Part shown: piece by piece, positions 35,651 to 47,007 of the stretch
Layout: every line of letters starts with the position of its first letter
Position numbering within the stretch: position 1 is the stretch's first letter
Position numbers and translations under genes: made by a program
Notes under the pieces: generated by a model
The model's database searches: none
Told to the model about the DNA's origin: nothing
The model's input: only the letters and a program-made list of their open reading frames with translations
Source: Cenococcum geophilum 1.58
Taxonomy: Eukaryota; Ascomycota; Dothideomycetes; Gloniales; Gloniaceae
Length of the DNA: 64,000 nt
Direction of reading: 5' to 3'
NCBI GenBank assembly: GCA_001692895.1
Contig: KV748231.1
Coordinates: 729,888-793,887 of the forward strand

Positions 35651-36363
35651 GGCGAATTGATGTGTTTGGAATTGGAGGTGGGAGCTCCATTGACAGGTGC
35701 GGGGCTCATCACTGTTGGGAATTAGGTTGATAATAGCTGTGCGACATTGGTATGCTTGTCACGACAAGTGTAATTTTCAGTGTCGGCGTGAGATTAAAAC
35801 CCAAGAAGAGCTTGGGCCTGCCATGATACATATGTAAAGGCGCGCTACGATCATATGAAGGTCACGCTGCTTTATAAAGCCATGCATTAAGAAACATTAT
35901 TTTCCAGAGCAGACACGAATTAACTAACAGGACCCAGACATCTAACTACAAATGCGCAATAATTGGGCCTCCAGTAAGAAAATATCCTCGTAAATAGCGA
36001 TTTTTTTTCTCAGTAGGGGTATCAGGCTAATATACAATCCATAGTGAATAAAATCCTCCAGGCCGTTCGATTCAATCATACCAAAGCATATGGGACAGCA
36101 AACATTCATCACAAGAACCCGATTGCTTAAAGTTGTAAAACAAAAGAAATAAAACCATGCTTTTTCTGAGAGCAATTGACTCGAGCCAGCGAGATCCTCT
36201 ACCACGTCACATGGAACCTCTCTGTCTATATGCTGGATATGATGCCAATTTGTACGCCATTATATGCTTCATCTAGAAGCACTGAACCGCCCAGCAGCAT
36301 CCTAACATATATACCATTTAAACAATTTTAATCAAACGTAGAGAGCACCAGTGCTCTGCTGCA
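35651..36363. other. Intergenic, no gene seen
   Basis: AT-rich spacer between the start of the flavoprotein gene and the stop of the Ser-rich gene; short frames only. Confidence 0.5.
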
Positions 36364-36921
36364 TTACGGTCGGGAATTCTTTCCAATGTGGCAGAATTCC
36401 TTGACGTGGTCCGTCACACTGAAATCGTTGAAAAGCCAGGAATTCGAATGCCTTCCACGCCACGGATCGCTGCTTGCGGTGTTCCTCCGAACAGGACCCG
36501 GGACCGGTTGCTTTGGGTGATCATTGCTCGAATTTGTTGAAGAACGACTTGCGTCTGAAAAGTGTCGCGACTGCTGTTGAGCTCTCGGAGATGAAGGTGG
36601 TGACATTTGCGAGAACTCCGAAGAAGATACTGGGAGTTGTTCTGGAGGGAGTGGTGATTTTGAGCGATGACGCGGGACACCTTTACGGGACCTACTTCGG
36701 GAGCGGCCTCTCCTTACTTTCGAAGCAAGCGCCTCGAAGAAGCTTGAATCGGTGGGCGACAGCGAACCCTGGGTGCTGCCACGGGAGATGTACGATTTAG
36801 GAGAAGCTTGAGCGGAGTACCCAGGCGACATTGGTATGGAGGATGTCTGTGAAATCGAGGAGTTTGTTGAAGTTCGAATTGGTGGGGGTGGTTGTGAATC
36901 AGTAGTCGACATTGGAGTCAT
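36364..36921 (-). CDS. Ser/Pro-rich conserved fungal protein, 185 aa
   Basis: Single exon starting MTPMSTTDSQPPPP. It is Ser/Thr/Pro-rich and mostly disordered, with a basic RRGRSRSRSRKG patch near residue 72 that could act as a nuclear or RNA-binding signal, a run of SPP/SP phosphorylation-type sites, and a more ordered C-terminus RRNTASSDPWRGRHSNSWLF followed by NDFSVTD. The C-terminal block looks conserved in style among filamentous fungi. No known domain; the function is unknown. Confidence 0.7.
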   Translation of the reverse strand: MTPMSTTDSQPPPPIRTSTNSSISQTSSIPMSPGYSAQASPKSYISRGSTQGSLSPTDSSFFEALASKVRRGRSRSRSRKGVPRHRSKSPLPPEQLPVSSSEFSQMSPPSSPRAQQQSRHFSDASRSSTNSSNDHPKQPVPGPVRRNTASSDPWRGRHSNSWLFNDFSVTDHVKEFCHIGKNSRP

Positions 36922-38085
36922 CTGGTCCTAAAGTTGGACGGTGGAGGTGCGGGGCACACGACTGAGGAACGATGGCCCTAAGGGAATTCTTGCGAGGAGT
37001 AAAATGATTGCGACAGTCTTCCAGGTATTAGGCGTTAGAATTGGGAAGAATTGTTCAAATAGTTGTGAGAATTGTTCTGGACAGATTTGCGGCTCATAGC
37101 AGGATGCGGCGCCTGGCCTTAAAAAAGTTGGGATTGTGAAGGACACACATGCCCTGATCACGCTGCAATATCTTGGCGCATCTCACAGGTGGATTGTGTC
37201 GTATCGGTGAGGGTTGAGGCCAAGAGCCAATCGTTGGCCGTGTTAATGACAAGTCGCGCAAGCCGAGCCTGCCTGGAGGACGACTGGGCTGCGGGTTCAC
37301 CGACTCTCGACTCTTCTGACTGTGGGCGAGGCGGGGGGACAGTGCCCGTGTAGAGTGCTAATGCAGCTTTGTCCTTCAGCGATGCAAGAACATGCAAGAA
37401 CAACACATTCTGTCCGATAACCCTGCCCGTCATCCAATCGCCGTCTATGCTTGTGTGCAGCTGGCCACGCATCAGGCATGGCTTCCGTTGCTCAGTAAGA
37501 CGCTCTGAGCCGACACCTTGTCTTCCAGACTGAGTGACTGATAGCCAAGTCGCGGCTCTGCAGCTCCAATCGTTCTTTGATCTGCTCTCTTGTAAACGTT
37601 GTGCCAACATAGGAGGAACCAAGGGAGCTGGCGAAGAGAGAAAAAGAGGCACGAGAGTGATGATTGTAGGTTGGTGGAAATGTGGAGAATTGGCGATTGG
37701 AGGACAACTGCTGCGTCAGCATTCTTCGCCAGAACTCGCTCAGCTACCAACTTCGCAAAGAGGAAATGGGAATCGCAAGCCCGCCAGTAATGAGTACCTA
37801 TTGGATGGCGTTAACGACACGACTCGGTTTGCAATAACGCAGCGTGGCAGGCATGATTTGTGTGACCAGTTCATATGTAAGATAGTCTAGGCACTTAAAA
37901 AGGCACAGGAATTTTGATTACTGCTCCAATCTATCTTCTGTAAATTACATCTACCTTGTGGTTTCGAAGCCCATCCTCATAGTATTCACTTGTGCCGGCC
38001 CCAATGCCATTGACCAATTTGAAGTTAGTCGTACAGCACTACGACTACAACAACCTTTAGCACGTCCTCCTGTATGCTACATGGT
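36922..38085. other. Intergenic, no gene assigned
   Basis: A minus-strand frame at 37652-37158 (164 codons) is open but starts at no convincing site and has no domain; overlapping frames exist on both strands. The region may be long 5' leader and promoter of the Ser-rich gene. Confidence 0.4.
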
Positions 38086-39283
38086 TTAACAAGCAAGGTT
38101 GTATATTGGTTTACGGTTTGCATCTACAACCCCAAACGAAGGTGAATCAGAATAGTCCTGATACGCGTACCTATTCAGGCATGAGCTAACGACCTCTCAA
38201 AGTATATAAAAGCATCTTACCAAAAAGTGTTGGCCTGTTCAAACGCTGCGCAGGCCACATTGGTCCAATAGGCCTGAGCATTCGAGATTGAGGGAACCGC
38301 CGAACCATCGTTAGCTCCGCTGACTGGCCATCCCGTTTCAGTAATCCAAACCCAGGTTCCTGGCTTGACGGAATTCACAGCATCTCGAGTAGCCTGAACG
38401 GACTGCCAAAAGACATTTGCACCATCTTGAATTGCTGCACCTTGAAAGTACGGATACCCATCCAATCCAACGAAGTCACTGGCCATGATGACGGCATTGT
38501 TTGTCGAGTTGACCCTACTGCGGTATTAGTCCTGCTCGTTCACCTTAAACTAATATTACTTACCAAGCTGTCCAGGTATCGACTGTATGTACGGGATGTG
38601 ATTAGCAGATAAAACCCAGTCAGTAACGTAGAAAAGAAGATATATACATGAAGTCCTTCTAGACAAAATAGACTTGTAGCGGAGGATATGTGACCTGCCC
38701 TTGAATGTCGTAATCAAGGTCACAACGGAGGCAAAGAACATACTACACCCGAGCAAAAGGCGCTCGCGGAATTGCAAGTGTGCAAATCAGAAATAGTTAA
38801 CTCACCATGGCCGACTTCTTGGTTTGCGCCTACAGATCGGATCATGCCCCTGACATCGTTTATCTGTGATGCAAGCTTGGCTGGATTAGTGTCTCCGCGG
38901 TAGAGATCTTCGCTACCTACGGAGACAGCAATAATCCAATCGGAACCATATTGTTGGATGGCGGCCAGAAGCGCTTGTTTTTCATTGTTAAAATGAGTGT
39001 CGTCCTCAGTCCAGACACCCACCAAGATCTGCATTCCCGTAGCCAAAGCGGCTGGGACGGCATTCTCCAGAGTGTTGCAGTCGGAAGAGGCATAGAGTCG
39101 AACCGAAGTGAAGTAGCCCGGTAGGCCTTTCAGCGTGTTGAAGGTAGTTTTCCAATCTGCCTGGCTTTTGCATGAACCATCTGGATTGTTTGCGCCAACA
39201 TTGAAGCCTTTCCAGTAGGCTTCAGCACCAGATATCCCTGAGAGGGCAGTAGTGATGAAGGTAGCGAGCGAAAGGAATTTCAT
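38086..39283 (-). CDS. GH17 endo-1,3-beta-glucanase/glucanosyltransferase, secreted, 291 aa
   Basis: Four exons, 39283-38806, 38582-38564, 38514-38221 and 38170-38086. The second is a 19-bp micro-exon encoding DTWTA between QEVGH(V) and WVNSTNN; introns are 223, 49 and 50 bp. A signal peptide (MKFLSLATFITTALSGISG) is followed by the GH17 barrel: NPDGSCKSQADW, VRLYASSDCNTLENAVP, AVSVGSEDLYRGDT (acid/base Glu) and WVWITETGWPVSGA (nucleophile Glu). It ends GVVDANRKPIYNLAC with no GPI or Ser-rich tail, so it is a soluble secreted or cell-wall enzyme acting on beta-1,3-glucan. Both catalytic Glu are present. Confidence 0.92.
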
Positions 39284-39597
39284 TTCGATGAACGAGTGGT
39301 TTAACGGAACAGAGGCTGCAGAAACAAAGTGAAATTATATTAAATAGCGAATGGAAGTTGAATTGAAGAGGGTATAAAGAGAGAAGGTGAATTCTTTAAA
39401 AATCTCGCTCGACGCAGGGTTTTCAAGTTTCCAGATGTTCTGCAGTGAAGCGTGGCTATCCCATAGCCAGCCGGTCATTGGTAGAACGTCACCCCTATAT
39501 AAGCGGGTGGCGTGTGTGACATTCTTTTGCCTGGGCTTAGGTCGTGCGAGCTGGCAGAATAACACTTGTACAGACCCGCTTAAGGATAATACTTGTA

Positions 39598-39736
39598 CAA
39601 GGGACCACAAAACGGGTCAGACTCCCCTGCTAGTATGTGTCAGAATAAGCGAGCCCCAAAGAGTATATAGGGGCTAAGTTATTTTGCTTACCTTACTAGC
39701 AGAGGGGGCGTCAGACCCGTTTGTGGTACCCCCTTG
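39598..39736. mobile_element. MITE family A, copy 2 (139 bp)
   Basis: TIRs read CAAGGGACCACAAAACGGGT on the left and CAAGGGGGTACCACAAACGG on the inverse of the right, ending CTAGTATG/CTAGTAA. TA flanks both ends (39596-39597 and 39737-39738). Same family and length as 10208-10348. It lies about 315 bp upstream of the GH17 start. Confidence 0.85.
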
Positions 39737-39738
39737 TA

Positions 39739-40917
39739 TTCACGGCAATAGTTTTTACGCAACATAACTGTCAGCATATGTAACAGCTTGAAGACTCTGC
39801 CTGTGAACGTTCGCATAGCTCTGCCGATCGCGCCGCTAGATAAAAGCGAATAATGTCCGACTCGTATTGAAATTGGCCAAAAAGAGATTGCTCACCAGCC
39901 CGGAATTTGTGGGCTGGTCGAATATTGATGACGTACAGTTTGCAAGGATCTCGGAAACTATTTATAGCAATTCAGGAACGTAACGTTGTATGGTGCAAGG
40001 GCGCTCATTGCATTTTCTTCAGCTGCTTGAAATGCAGTCTACTGCAAGACTCGCTGCACAACACAAGCCGATAACAATTATGAACCATTGGAAAAGAAGG
40101 CCTTTACTATAATTGCCCTCCGGATAGTATGTGATGCGCATACTTAGTATCGTAGATCGGAACGGACCCTTTTTCCCAACAATCTCTGTCGTTCAATGCA
40201 AAGCATGTGAAGTGGCCGTGCTTTGGATTATGATCAAGGTACAAACGGTTGTGTATCTTTACTAGAAAGAACGGAGTTTGGAAGCAATGAGCATCTGGGC
40301 AGAGCTGAGAGCTTTCGAACATCTTCAGCATCCAGATCAAATAATCATGTGTTATGGAAAAGTTCATGCTTCAAGTGCCTTTCAGAGCAACGGAAATTCT
40401 CATGGTCTCATAGAATAACGTCCCTGACCGAGTGCATAGTGTTCATTATGTGTCTCGGAACCCTTCGGATATGGCTAACCGCTAACTTGTTAGACCACCC
40501 CACGGGTTCTCGAAAATGGCTTGCCCAGTTCTGTCGGATCTTTCGAGTGAATATCATGATACACGAGTAGATCCGAGTGTATCCTTAACCCGTTAAGGTC
40601 CTTAGCGTAAGTGGTCTGTGCGGAACATTGTTCTCAACGAAGTCAAAGGCTTCGTATTTCTGAGAACGGCGGCTTGATTCGACTGGTTTGATTGGTGGGC
40701 TCTTATCGATATCGTAAGGACCAATTTTGACGAGTTAAGGGATAATGCATGGCATTCGGACAAGCAGAGAGGAAATTTTAATTCATATGAAGGTAGTCGT
40801 CTAGAATTGTGAGGGATTTTGTGGCTCTTCTGCGATCTCGACGGCTTTTGTTCGAGTTCAGTCTGGCTATTGGCCGACTTTCTAACATGAGTGGGGTCTC
40901 TGGTTCCCCTTTGATGT
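39739..40917. other. Intergenic; one weak small ORF
   Basis: Mostly non-coding. A minus-strand frame at 40367-40107 (86 aa) contains HNPKHGHFTCFALNDRDCW, which has a protein-like look with spaced Cys, but there is no signal peptide and no confirmed family. I do not call it a gene. Confidence 0.4.
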
Positions 40918-41990
40918 CTAGCTAGATGTCTCTGCCACTGCAATGATGTCCTGCTCGAGATTCAAACTTGCAAACTTCGGGAAATCATTAAACGGTAGCT
41001 TTGATGATGGCTTCGCGGCAATAGCGATCATAAAGTTTTCCTCAAATGCTTGGATTTCCATCTTGACGTCCTCCAATTTCTTTCGATGGAGCCAAACTTC
41101 TACGTCGTCAACACGCTCGCCCCAGGAGCCAAGCGTAGAACATCTTGCAATGGTGCCAGCTACTGGTGCTCGTACATTGCGGAATTCCAAATTTTTGATC
41201 CATTTAGCCAGCAGTGCTTCGCCTGTGAGCTTAATGAATGCTTCCTTGTAGCACCAGAATGTGTAGAAGCGGCGTAGTTTCGCATCAATGAGTAGATCCG
41301 AACTAAATCTTCTCTCTTCTCCTGATTTCAGCACTACGGTGAGCTCCTTGTCCCTCGTGCAGCAACGATCGTTCCGGCCAACATCAGCTGGAGAAAGCTC
41401 GGTGCCATCCAGTAGTTTAAAAGGATCGGTGTTGTACTTCATATCCCAACTTTCTTCCGCAGAGAATATTTCTTGGTAGACATCCACCCAACCATCAAAA
41501 CCATCCTGGTCAATTACCCGGTAGTCGTTACGTTCGTTCACACAGACGATATCCGCGCCAAGTTCCATATCGGCAATTTGGCAGCCCACCAATGCTACTA
41601 AGCCGGCCTGATGAGAAACATTGAATTCGATAGGGGCGGTACTACCATCAGGCAAAAGGCAGCATGGCTTTCCGTGTTTAGGATCACCTTTGCGGCCGAA
41701 CCGTATGTCTAGCCATGGTAATCCAAGTGACTTAGAGACAAACAAGCGCTTCAGGAGCGCAGAGCCAAGGGCCATTTTGGCATCTGCAATATGATATTTG
41801 CGTTTAGCATTCTCTCTCTCCTCCGGGCTAACTAATTCAAGGGCTTCTGATGCCTATGGAGAGTTAGTTCTGGTACAGTCTGCAGAGATAAAAAAAAAAG
41901 ACAGACAGAATGGTCTATATTATCGCCAGGCCAGAGGGACCTAGTATCTAAAAGCCAACAGGTTATAGCGGGGATTTCAAGCTGATCCAT
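40918..41990 (-). CDS. npgA: 4'-phosphopantetheinyl transferase (Sfp/NpgA type), 339 aa
   Basis: Two exons, 41990-41907 and 41853-40918; the 53-bp intron has an unusual GTCTGT donor and a CTAAC branch before CCATAG. The enzyme transfers 4'-phosphopantetheine from CoA to carrier proteins of PKS, NRPS and lysine biosynthesis (alpha-aminoadipate reductase). Motifs: FNVSHQAGLVAL near residue 105, GADIVCVNER near 127 (Mg/CoA Asp) and FWCYKEAFIKLTGEAL near 228 (the WxxKEAxxK signature). Length agrees with A. nidulans NpgA. The gene is divergent from the PdxT gene with 161 bp between start codons. The symbol is by family resemblance. Confidence 0.9.
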
Positions 41991-42151
41991 AGCGTCATGA
42001 GAGAGTTGTGAAGCCGAGGGGCTACGGAGGTGAGAACATAAGCCCGCAATTTAGGGTTATCGATAACCGATAACCATCCTTGCTCAAAAAATTCCAGGGC
42101 AGACTTTCTTTCGCATACCAAATCATTAGCACGTATATTGCAAGCCGTGTC
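41991..42151. promoter_or_regulatory. 161-bp divergent promoter between npgA-type and PdxT genes
   Basis: The two start codons face away from each other across 161 bp, so core promoter elements must be shared or overlapping. No clear TATA box is seen. Confidence 0.5.
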
Positions 42152-43059
42152 ATGACGCATAGCATTCAACAAGTCACTGTTGGCGTTCTTGCGCTCCAGG
42201 GTGCTTTCAGTGAGCACATTCAGCTTCTCAGCCAAGCTGCATTCTATCTAAAAGAGAATGGTGCAAATGACTCAGAGTGGCGGTTTATCGAAGTCAGGAC
42301 AACGGAGGGGCTAGGCAAATGCGATGCGTTGATCATACCTGGTGGAGAAAGTACAACGATGTCTCTCGTTGCGGCACGTTCAGGGATGCTTGGGCCGCTC
42401 CGTGAATATGTAAAGTCTGTTTCCCTGGTTGCAGATGTTCTGGTTTCAACAACTAAAGAGTTTATAGGGTTCTTCGCAAGCCTACATGGGGCACTTGTGC
42501 AGGACTCATCTTACTCGCGGAGTCTGCTAATCGAACTAAGAAAGGTGGACAAGAGCTGATTGGAGGTCTTGACGTTAGAGTAAACAGGAATCATTTTGGC
42601 AGACAAGTTGAGAGCTTCCAGGCAAACATTGACCTGCCTTTTCTCAGAAATTCACGAACCTTGACGAACGACGAGGCCAATCGACTATTCAGGAGTGTTT
42701 TCATCCGAGCTCCAGTAGTGGAGAAAATATTGCCACGTATGAAAGGCATACAAACTGAAGAAGCTTCAAGAGAAGCTACTATTGTTGCGCCTTCTAAGGT
42801 CCCAGCAGACGAAATAGCAAAGGAATTCGAGGCTGAGGTTGAAGTTCTCGCAAGACTCCCTAACCCAGCGACGCCTCAACCAAAGCAGGATGATGCTAAC
42901 CCAGTTCCGAGAAATGAAGGAGATATAATAGCCGTCCAGCAAGGCAACGTCTTCGGCACAAGTTTTCATCCAGAACTGACTGGGGATCCGAGGATCCATG
43001 TTTGGTGGCTAGAACAGGTCTTGACCGCACTAGGGAGAAGGACGCTGCAAGGCTCTTAA
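42152..43059 (+). CDS. PdxT/Sno-type glutaminase subunit of pyridoxal 5'-phosphate synthase, 284 aa
   Basis: Two exons, 42152-42414 and 42468-43059, with a 53-bp intron (GTCTGT donor, ...TTTATAG). The glutaminase releases ammonia from glutamine for the PdxS/Snz synthase in vitamin B6 synthesis. VGVLALQGAFSEH opens the protein, IIPGGESTTMSL gives the oxyanion loop, KPTWGTCAGLILLAES holds the nucleophile Cys, and GTSFHPELTGD the catalytic His-Glu. The protein is longer than bacterial PdxT because of a ~50-residue acidic insert (VPADEIAKEFEAEVEVLARL region) before the HPEL block, as in other filamentous fungi. Cytosolic. Confidence 0.92.
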
Positions 43060-43308
43060 GAATTAGATGTACATTTAGGACCGCATGTATAAGGGGCTTG
43101 GCCCCTGCGCTGGGTGCACAATCATTTAATATTTAAGAGGAAACAGTTGTCTTTTGGGGTATCAGATTTGCGTACAGAGTATCTTAGATGTGGCAGGCAA
43201 CACCCGATTCCCACCTTGATATGCTGAAAATATTATGACTCCTCCGAACGCCCGGCCCAAGGTAGTTTGAAGAACGAGAATCCTAGTCCCGCTTGAAAGA
43301 TCCCCAAT

Positions 43309-44068
43309 CTACCTCAAGTCTCGGTCGTCTCCCAAATCTTCACCGATAGCTCTGCCGTATCCGCCACGGCCAGGATCGTATTCATCACGGTACTCGTCCC
43401 GCACTTGGCCACCGGATTTGCCGCGCCTAAGATGAGTCAACAAAACCGCACCTTTGAGGATAGATGAACTTAACATACCCATATTGTCTCCCCTCGGTGA
43501 AGCCTTCATCTAAATCTGTCCGAATTATACGCTCATCCAATTTGGTGCCTCCTATATATTNCATGCAATCCAATGCGTCTTGGTGGGTATAGTATTCTAC
43601 AAAGCAGAAGCCGCAAGGTGTTTTCTGATATCTGTCAAGACCCATAACGAGGCGTTTGATTTCACCACACCTTAACCAGGTCAGAAAGAAATCGAACTTT
43701 ATTGAGTGGAAGACTTACTTTGCAAAAAGCTCGTGGATCTGCTCCTCGGTTGTGTAGAAGGAACTGTAAGTTGTTCAGTTGTTAGATCCTAGAGCATGTA
43801 TGGTGTGGAGCATATACAGATTCCCAACGTAAAGCGTAGTGGCTTCTTTTAACTTGTCCTCAAAGTCCGGGGTCTTGTCACGACCCCTATCTGCATCATC
43901 GCCGTCCCTATTGTACTTGCGCCTCCTGTTCTGCATAGCTGTTAGCACCCGCGAAAGTTGCTATACATCCGTTGAAGAAGAAGAAAGGGCCATGTAGTTC
44001 ACCTTACTAGCAGCATATGAGCTTGGCTTATCTAGTCGGTCCACTGTATTGCGTGTAGTAGGAGNCAT
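43309..44068 (-). CDS. Nuclear cap-binding protein subunit 2 (CBP20), 177 aa
   Basis: Five exons, 44068-44003, 43930-43818, 43763-43719, 43670-43479 and 43426-43309, with introns of 48-72 bp. The protein binds the m7G cap of nuclear transcripts together with CBP80. The RRM runs from [20 protein letters not shown] (RNP2) to [17 protein letters not shown] (RNP1), followed by [20 protein letters not shown] and the conserved C-terminal [20 protein letters not shown]. Two codons contain N (near 44065 and 43561). Intron density is the highest in the window per coding base. It converges with the PdxT gene. Confidence 0.93.
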
Positions 44069-44281
44069 GGCATTCACAATGAGCAAGTGTATTGGTGAGC
44101 GTGTGCATATCGTGAAGCTCTTCGCGAATGCTTGCCGAAGTTTACCCGGCTACGCATTTACATTCATTATTCGTTCGACATCACAACCGACCTTCAACCC
44201 GTACTTTGTCTTCCCAGTCTCACGTCCTCCTCTGATTTACTGACGCACTGCTTCCACATATTTCTTCGCTTTCCTGCGAAG

Positions 44282-47007
44282 ATGCCCCGAGTCATCAGCT
44301 ACACGCCTTCGTGGCTCTCCAGGCCATCCCCCGGTTTCGATCTGTTCACATCAAAATCCAAAGCATCTACTAGAGCCACCAATGGCCCTAGTAACGCAAG
44401 CGAATACTCCGGCCCTCACAGAACAATCGCTTGTAGAGGCAGCGAAATATTTGTAGCCACTGGGAACGAAATACGGTGGTCAGACTTAGTCCTGCTTCAA
44501 GAGACTTGCAGTGCCCAGAAGTTCAGCCAGTCGCATTCACAAGCTGGACAAACAACTAGCCGAGATGAGACCAGGCCGTACCGTGTGAGTGCCAATAATA
44601 CCATGAAGTACCAGTCAAGTCTAATTATAAGTTTTAAGCTCTTAAAAGTTACAATTCATGGACCAATCAGGCAGTTGGTGATATCACCACAAGGGGAATA
44701 TATGGCCATTGTCACAGCACATACAATCTACATCGCCGTGCTTCCAGATCCGTCGCATCTCAATACAGAAGATACAAGCCCTCTAAAGCTGAAAACCTTC
44801 CAGCTTGGTCCCACTGCCCACGTTTTAGAGCAATCATCAATTGCATCTGTTATTTGGCATCCGCTAGGATACCGAGGCCGATGCTTGGTTACTGTGACAA
44901 AAGACGCTGTGGTTCGCTTGTGGGAGCTGAATCGCGCAGACCGATCGACGTTCAGTGAACCAACATTAGCTGTAGACTTGAAAAAATTAGCAAACGCCAC
45001 CAGCGCTGATGAAAACCTTAGTGCATCAAAATATGGTGCTAGCAAAGGATTCTCCCCAGACTCTTTCGAGCTAGAGGTTGCTGCAGCAAGCTTTGGTGGT
45101 TCCCTCAACCAGGAGGGTATACACGGCTGGGCTCCGATGACCCTATGGGTAGCTATGAAAGAGGGGGATGTATATGCTTTGTGTCCTCTCTTGCCCAGCA
45201 GGTGGCAATTGAAGAAGACATCATCGGCGTCCACATTCATGCAATCTTTAATGGCATCCATTCACTCCAAATATGCATCGACCCAGGAAAACCCTACTAC
45301 ATCTGCAGACGACCGGCGAGCATCTCGGCAACAGCTCTCATGGCTCTTAGATATCACTTCTCAAGAACCTTTGATTGAGGGCGAATTTTTCGAAGAAACC
45401 ATGGAGGTGTATTCCCGACCAGCCAGTACACCTCCAATTCCTAAACTACAAGGGCCTTTTACACTGGCTCCGGACTTCGGGGAAGACTTCGAACTTACAG
45501 ATATCATAATTTCAGGGCTTAAGATATTGGATGAGGGTAAGGGAGATGGCAGAAAAGACGGTATACCGGCATCGGTTGTTTGCTTGCTTACAAGTAACTG
45601 CGATGTCCATATATGCCTAGACCTCGAGGGAATAGAAGGCCAGTGGTTACCTTCAGGCAAGGCATGTTTTCATCCTGGATTATAGATATTGATATAATTG
45701 CTAACATTATACAGAGTCAACACTTTCTACCCACAGATGATCCTGAGCATAACTTGATAGTCTTTGAGACTATCCATATTCTTCCTAGCGCAGCCGAAGG
45801 CAAGCCGGAATCATCGCATCCGACTATGACAGCTGATATTCATTCGGATTATTCATTTTTTGTAACCCATGAAAGAGGCGTCTTCTATCTCTCGATGTCA
45901 TCGTGGATACAAAAGTTAGAGCGGGAGCTCAGTACTGCCCAAAACGAGGGTGCCGAGTTTCGATTAAATATATTCCTGGAAGATGCACGGTCGGTGGTAG
46001 AACACACGATTCGCATACCAAAGGAACGATATGAAAATACCTCTACCAATATAGCATCTTGTGTTATCATTGACGATTCTGACATTGGGTACTTCTTGCT
46101 AACGGCTGTGCATGGAGAACCATACGCCGCGAACCTCGATATATCCGCAGATGATGTTTTCCTTGATCCTGCCGTGGAGCGTCATATGGCTCTGGATATG
46201 GACGACTTGCCCCAAAGATTAGAACTTCGTCAATCATATCAACCACCGCGGACCTTTTGGATGAGATCAGAACTCGCAAGCTTCATCGAGCAAAAGGTAC
46301 CGGCCCGGAGGAGAGGCTCACTCAAGGAAGAGGTTAAGCTTTCAGAAGCAACTCTTAATCTTTTGATAAAATCACACCAAATTCTCAGCCAGGAGACGCA
46401 TCAACTAAGCCTTGCTGCGGCGGACTTATTTCGGCGATGTGAGCGACTCAAGGACGAGTTCAGAGATCAGATATTCAGAGCGAGCCAATTGGCGACGAGG
46501 ATTGATGGAGTTACCGGCGATGATGAAGAAGATTTTAATGCTGATGAGGAAAGGATTGTTGGGAGCGCAAAAATCGAGAAGCGTCTCGAGGAAGTTAAGC
46601 TGAAACAACACTACCTGGTCACACAGCATGAGCGAATAAGGAAGAAGCTAGCTAAGATCGGCGGGCGCGAGCTCACCGAGAAAGAAGAAGCCTGGGTGGT
46701 AGAGCTTGATATAATGGATCAGTCAATTGATTATGACAGTCAAGCCAACAACGTGAATCAGGAGAACGGAGGGGTTCCGACTTGGCAACGTTTTGACGAA
46801 GTCAAGCGTTTAAAGGATGACTTGATGATGCTGGCAAAGGAGGCAGGGACTGATACTGAGGACGAAGGTGCTAACGGCACCGTCAAAGTGCCTTCAGAGT
46901 TTCGAAAGCAGCGGGTTGGGAGAGTCATGGAGCTCCTAGAACGGGAAACGGCTTTGGTTGATGCAGCTGCACAACGGTTGAATCGACTAAATGTCCAAGC
47001 CCTGTGA
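44282..47007 (+). CDS. Nucleoporin of the Nup82/NUP88 family, 872 aa
   Basis: Three exons, 44282-44584, 44639-45661 and 45715-47007. The first intron (54 bp) is in frame and stop-free; the second (53 bp) uses a GC donor (AAG then GCATGT) with a GCTAAC branch and ...TACAG acceptor, joining LPSGK to SQHFLP. The N-terminal ~450 residues form a beta-propeller-like part (IRQLVISPQGEYMAIVTAHT, SSIASVIWHPLGYRGRCLVT, DAVVRLWEL), and the C-terminal ~300 residues are coiled coil (EVKLSEATLNLLIKSHQILS to RVMELLERETALVDAAAQRL). This is the layout of the cytoplasmic nuclear-pore subunit that helps mRNA export. Its start faces the CBP20 start across 213 bp. Confidence 0.9.

Noticed and set aside
37158-37652. 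164-codon minus-strand gene
   Set aside because: No domain, competing frames on both strands, composition like leader DNA.
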